DNA of 6,675 nucleotides. It comes from Pseudomonadota bacterium. GTDB lineage: Bacteria; Pseudomonadota; Alphaproteobacteria; Thalassobaculales; Thalassobaculaceae. Location of the stretch: assembly GCA_027623845.1 (NCBI GenBank), contig JAQBUJ010000180.1:1-6675 (forward strand), read 5' to 3'. Both the position numbers and the translations under genes were made by a program. The notes below the pieces were generated by a model. The model worked only from the letters and a program-made list of their open reading frames with translations. It ran no database searches and was not told where the DNA came from. Below are positions 5,121 to 6,675 of the stretch, in pieces; within the stretch, counting starts at the first letter, position 1; the number at the start of each line of letters is the position of its first letter.

Positions 5121-5990
5121 TCAAAGCCCAAAGCGGCTCCACAGGGCGCGGGCCTCGACGCTGGCGAGCAATTCGTCGGCCCAACCACCCGTCCAACCAC
5201 CCGTCCAACCACCGCCACCGTCAACCAGACCGCCGGGCCGAAGCCCCAGGCGTCGCAACAGACCTTCGCGTGCCGCGTAGGCTCGGAACCGGACCTTGTC
5301 GCCATAGCGCCCGCGCATCACCGAGCGCATGTCGCCCAGCCCGTCGATCAGCCCAAGTTCCAGCGCTTTCGAGCCGGTCCAGAAGGCGCCGCTGAACAAC
5401 TCACTCTCGTCGCCTTTGAGTCGTGCCCCGCGACGTTCGCGCACCCAGGCTTGAAAGCGGGTGAATATGTCGCCATGCAAGCTGCGCAGATGCGCCACAT
5501 GCGCCGGGTCCTCAGGCTGAAACGGGTCCAGCATGCCCTTATTCGGTCCGGTGGCGTACATCCGGCGCTCAACCCCAAGTTTGGCGATCGCCTGCTCAAA
5601 ACCGAACCCGGCCGAGATCACCCCGATCGAGCCGATGATCGAGCTGGGATTAGCGTATATTTCATTACCGGCCAGAGCGATCCAATACCCGCCGGACGCC
5701 GCGACATCCTCGCAAAACACAAAGACCGGAATTTCCTTTTCACGGGAGAGCTCCCGGATACGCTGTTGGATCAGGTCGGACTGCACCGGCGAGCCGCCCG
5801 GCGAATTGATCACCAGGGCCACCGCCTTGGTCCGCCGGCCGGAGAACGCCGCCTCCAACCTCGGGGCCAGCGTTTGCAGATTGAGGCCACGCCGTAGCGG
5901 ACCGGCCTCCCCGATCACCCCGGAAAGCCGCACGACCGCAACCACCGGAGCGCGGCGACGGAACAGGTTTAGTTTTGCAAAATTCATCAT
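5121..5990 (-). CDS. S49 family serine-lysine peptidase (SppA/SohB-like)
   Basis: 289 residues from ATG 5990. S49 peptidases use a Ser/Lys dyad and degrade cleaved signal peptides or other membrane-associated peptides. The core opens with VVAVVRLSGVIG and LVINSPGG (59-66), the substrate-binding strand. The nucleophile is S99 in VAASGGYW and the general base K151 in TGPNKGMLDPF. The 52-residue gap equals that of the B. subtilis SppA dyad (S147/K199). One catalytic domain is present, as in SohB and short SppA. Unlike those, it has no clear transmembrane anchor or signal peptide, only a short N-terminal MMNFAKLNLFRRR, so it may be cytosolic or peripherally bound. The frame extends to GTG 6017 without a good ribosome site; ATG 5987 is also possible. 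The C-terminus carries a Gly-Trp-Thr repeat (258-270) from a 12-bp DNA repeat. It follows the small membrane protein gene by 48 bp, suggesting an operon. Confidence 0.9.
   Translation of the reverse strand: MMNFAKLNLFRRRAPVVAVVRLSGVIGEAGPLRRGLNLQTLAPRLEAAFSGRRTKAVALVINSPGGSPVQSDLIQQRIRELSREKEIPVFVFCEDVAASGGYWIALAGNEIYANPSSIIGSIGVISAGFGFEQAIAKLGVERRMYATGPNKGMLDPFQPEDPAHVAHLRSLHGDIFTRFQAWVRERRGARLKGDESELFSGAFWTGSKALELGLIDGLGDMRSVMRGRYGDKVRFRAYAAREGLLRRLGLRPGGLVDGGGGWTGGWTGGWADELLASVEARALWSRFGL
5181..5213. repeat. 12-bp tandem repeat in the peptidase C-terminus
   Basis: On the plus strand CCAACCACCCGT occurs twice exactly, followed by a third copy exact for its first 9 bases. On the coding strand it encodes repeated G-G-W-T. 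In-frame 12-bp units can gain or lose copies by replication slippage without breaking the gene. Confidence 0.85.
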
Positions 5991-6038
5991 GCCCCGAAGA
6001 TAGGCATATCGCGGCACAGAACCAAGGGGGCGCCTGCG

Positions 6039-6362
6039 TTACCCACGAAACAGATCGACAGGACTGGACCGGCCACGTCGGTGGGTCAGATAAAGCAATA
6101 TTACGCCCGGCACGGCGAAAACCACAAAGGCCGGCGCCAGCAAGATCGTCGACATGACCGGATGCCACAGAAACGGGTGGATGTACCGGGCAATCGCCGG
6201 CTCCGCCAGCTTCAGGCTATCCGGGTGCACCGAGAACCAAAACAGACCTGCGTCGATAACCTCAAAAGCGCCGGACAGCATCCATTTGACCAGATCATGA
6301 CAGAGAATGGCCACGCCAAGCGCCAGCAGAATCCAACCAATAATCACCACGACCAGACGCAT
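6039..6362 (-). CDS. Small two-helix membrane protein of unknown function
   Basis: 107 residues from ATG 6362. I do not assign a function. A first hydrophobic helix spans about residues 3-20 (LVVVIIGWILLALGVAIL) and a second about 70-92. The linker of about 50 residues holds aromatic segments (WMLSGAF, LFWFSVHP, PFLWHPV). The tail THRRGRSSPVDLFRG is basic, which by the positive-inside rule puts the C-terminus in the cytoplasm; the short N-terminus would then also be inside and the linker periplasmic. Small proteins with this GWILL...KWMLSGAF...FLWHPV pattern are, as I recall, common hypothetical proteins in alphaproteobacteria. The cysteine at residue 21 lacks a proper lipobox. The ATG has AGGTGG 8 nt upstream; GTG 6374 would add four residues. 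It precedes the S49 peptidase gene by 48 bp on the same strand, so it may anchor or help that otherwise anchorless enzyme, which is inference only. Confidence 0.8.
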   Translation of the reverse strand: MRLVVVIIGWILLALGVAILCHDLVKWMLSGAFEVIDAGLFWFSVHPDSLKLAEPAIARYIHPFLWHPVMSTILLAPAFVVFAVPGVILLYLTHRRGRSSPVDLFRG

Positions 6363-6370
6363 CTTCGCCA

Positions 6371-6376
6371 CCACCT
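6371..6376 (-). promoter_or_regulatory. Ribosome-binding site of the small membrane protein gene
   Basis: AGGTGG on the minus strand is 8 nt before ATG 6362. It favours this ATG, though a GGAG (6388-6385) lies 10 nt before the alternative GTG at 6374. Confidence 0.5.
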
Positions 6377-6434
6377 ATTTCCATCTCCCACGCCGCCCCG
6401 CCGTAGCCGCGCGCTGGCGTGGTGAGCACCGAAC

Positions 6435-6462
6435 TTTAAAGCAACCGGGAGGCCAAGCGCAA
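6435..6462 (-). promoter_or_regulatory. Weak candidate promoter of the membrane protein-peptidase pair
   Basis: On the minus strand TTGCGC (6462-6457) and TTTAAA (6440-6435) are 16 nt apart. The -10 matches at four of six positions, the -35 only at its TTG core. The start would be near 6428, about 65 nt before the ATG. The remaining bases between 6376 and 6488 show no other signal or gene. Confidence 0.28.
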
Positions 6463-6487
6463 ACCGCGCGAAACAACCCGCCAGACG

Positions 6488-6516
6488 TTGCAATCGTGAT
6501 CCTGCTTCGCTAATGT
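6488..6516 (+). promoter_or_regulatory. Probable promoter of the serine tRNA gene
   Basis: TTGCAA (6488-6493) and TAATGT (6511-6516) are separated by exactly 17 nt. They match the -35 consensus at four and the -10 consensus at three positions. Transcription would begin near 6523, only about 6 nt before the mature tRNA, which fits the short leaders of many bacterial tRNAs. Confidence 0.42.
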
Positions 6517-6528
6517 CCGCCGCCCAGC

Positions 6529-6616
6529 GGAGGGATGGCCGAGTGGCTTAAGGCGCACGCCTGGAAAGCGTGTTCACCGTAAGGTGTCGAGGGTTCGAAT
6601 CCCTCTCCCTCCGCCA
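6529..6616 (+). tRNA. tRNA-Ser, anticodon GGA
   Basis: The 88-nt gene folds as a class II tRNA. The acceptor stem pairs GGAGGGA (6529-6535) with TCCCTCC (6606-6612), followed by discriminator G and an encoded CCA (6614-6616). The D arm is GCCGAGTGGCTTAAGGC. The anticodon stem CACGC/GCGTG encloses loop CTGGAAA, with anticodon GGA at 6563-6565 reading UCC and UCU. A long variable arm (CACC-GTAA-GGTG) is the mark of serine, leucine and bacterial tyrosine tRNAs. The T arm GAGGG-TTCGAAT-CCCTC is perfect. The encoded CCA means no CCA needs to be added after transcription. Confidence 0.97.
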
Positions 6617-6675
6617 GCTTCCCTACACACTCTAAACACTTTGATTTCATTAGATATTTTGCGCTGCCGACATAT
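6617..6675. other. AT-richer stretch after the tRNA, no gene seen
   Basis: By hand count 23 of 59 bases are G or C, clearly lower than the coding sequence to the left. I see no start codon with a ribosome site, no hairpin followed by T residues and no repeat of the tRNA 3' end. It may be plain intergenic DNA or the first bases of an element inserted at the tRNA. Confidence 0.4.

Noticed and set aside
5451..6003. Overlapping plus-strand frames across the peptidase gene
   Set aside because: They are antisense to a gene with a full catalytic dyad and show no motif or ribosome site of their own.
6300..6304. Cysteine 21 of the small membrane protein as a lipoprotein site
   Set aside because: The residues before it (A-I-L) do not fit a lipobox, and the hydrophobic segment begins almost at the N-terminus without a signal-peptide pattern.
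1..6675. Search for a CRISPR array, transposon, toxin-antitoxin or defence system
   Set aside because: No spaced direct repeats, transposase or integrase motifs, terminal inverted repeats with target duplications, or defence-type domains were found. Every long open frame is explained by an ordinary metabolic, peptidase or membrane-protein family, or is a shadow of one.

Overview
This 6.7 kb window is GC-rich, densely packed chromosomal DNA. GTG starts, 4-bp gene overlaps, the protein families present and a serine tRNA with an encoded CCA all point to an alphaproteobacterium, possibly Rhodospirillales-like; this assignment is inferred from sequence style and is not proven. It holds seven protein genes and one tRNA gene. 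I see no transposase, integrase, CRISPR array, toxin-antitoxin pair or recognisable defence system.

Layout from left to right. A short AT-rich leader with a -10-like element and a small inverted repeat precedes a plus-strand ChaC-type gamma-glutamylcyclotransferase (88-714). It ends 6 bp from the 3' end of a minus-strand, operon-like set transcribed from about 3858 down to 721: a NAD(P)H-dependent ferredoxin reductase-type flavoprotein, a DadA/PuuB-like (DAO-fold) FAD amine oxidase, and a GNAT acetyltransferase joined to the oxidase by a GTGA stop/start overlap. A 212-bp divergent intergenic region (3859-4070) contains two symmetric elements and -35-like TTGAC motifs. It separates this set from a plus-strand MECR/Etr1-like 2-enoyl-thioester reductase of the medium-chain dehydrogenase superfamily (4071-5108). 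That gene converges, 12 bp apart, on a minus-strand pair: a small two-helix membrane protein followed by an S49 (SppA/SohB-like) serine-lysine peptidase. A tRNA-Ser(GGA) gene on the plus strand (6529-6616) follows, and the window ends in a short AT-richer stretch.

How the genes may work together: the reductase, oxidase and acetyltransferase look co-transcribed, which fits oxidation of an amine or amino acid by the FAD oxidase, but the substrate cannot be read from the sequence. The convergent ChaC gene acts on gamma-glutamyl compounds and the oxidase resembles gamma-glutamylputrescine oxidases, so a shared gamma-glutamyl theme is possible but unproven. The enoyl reductase suggests thioester or fatty-acid chemistry, and the peptidase/membrane-protein pair suggests envelope proteolysis.

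Most of the window is ordinary. The points most worth a second look are the slippage-prone 12-bp tandem repeats in two neighbouring genes, including a Gly-Trp-Thr-Gly tail in the peptidase, the symmetric elements around the ferredoxin reductase gene, and start-codon corrections for five minus-strand genes or pairs. I could not support a previously undescribed system here.
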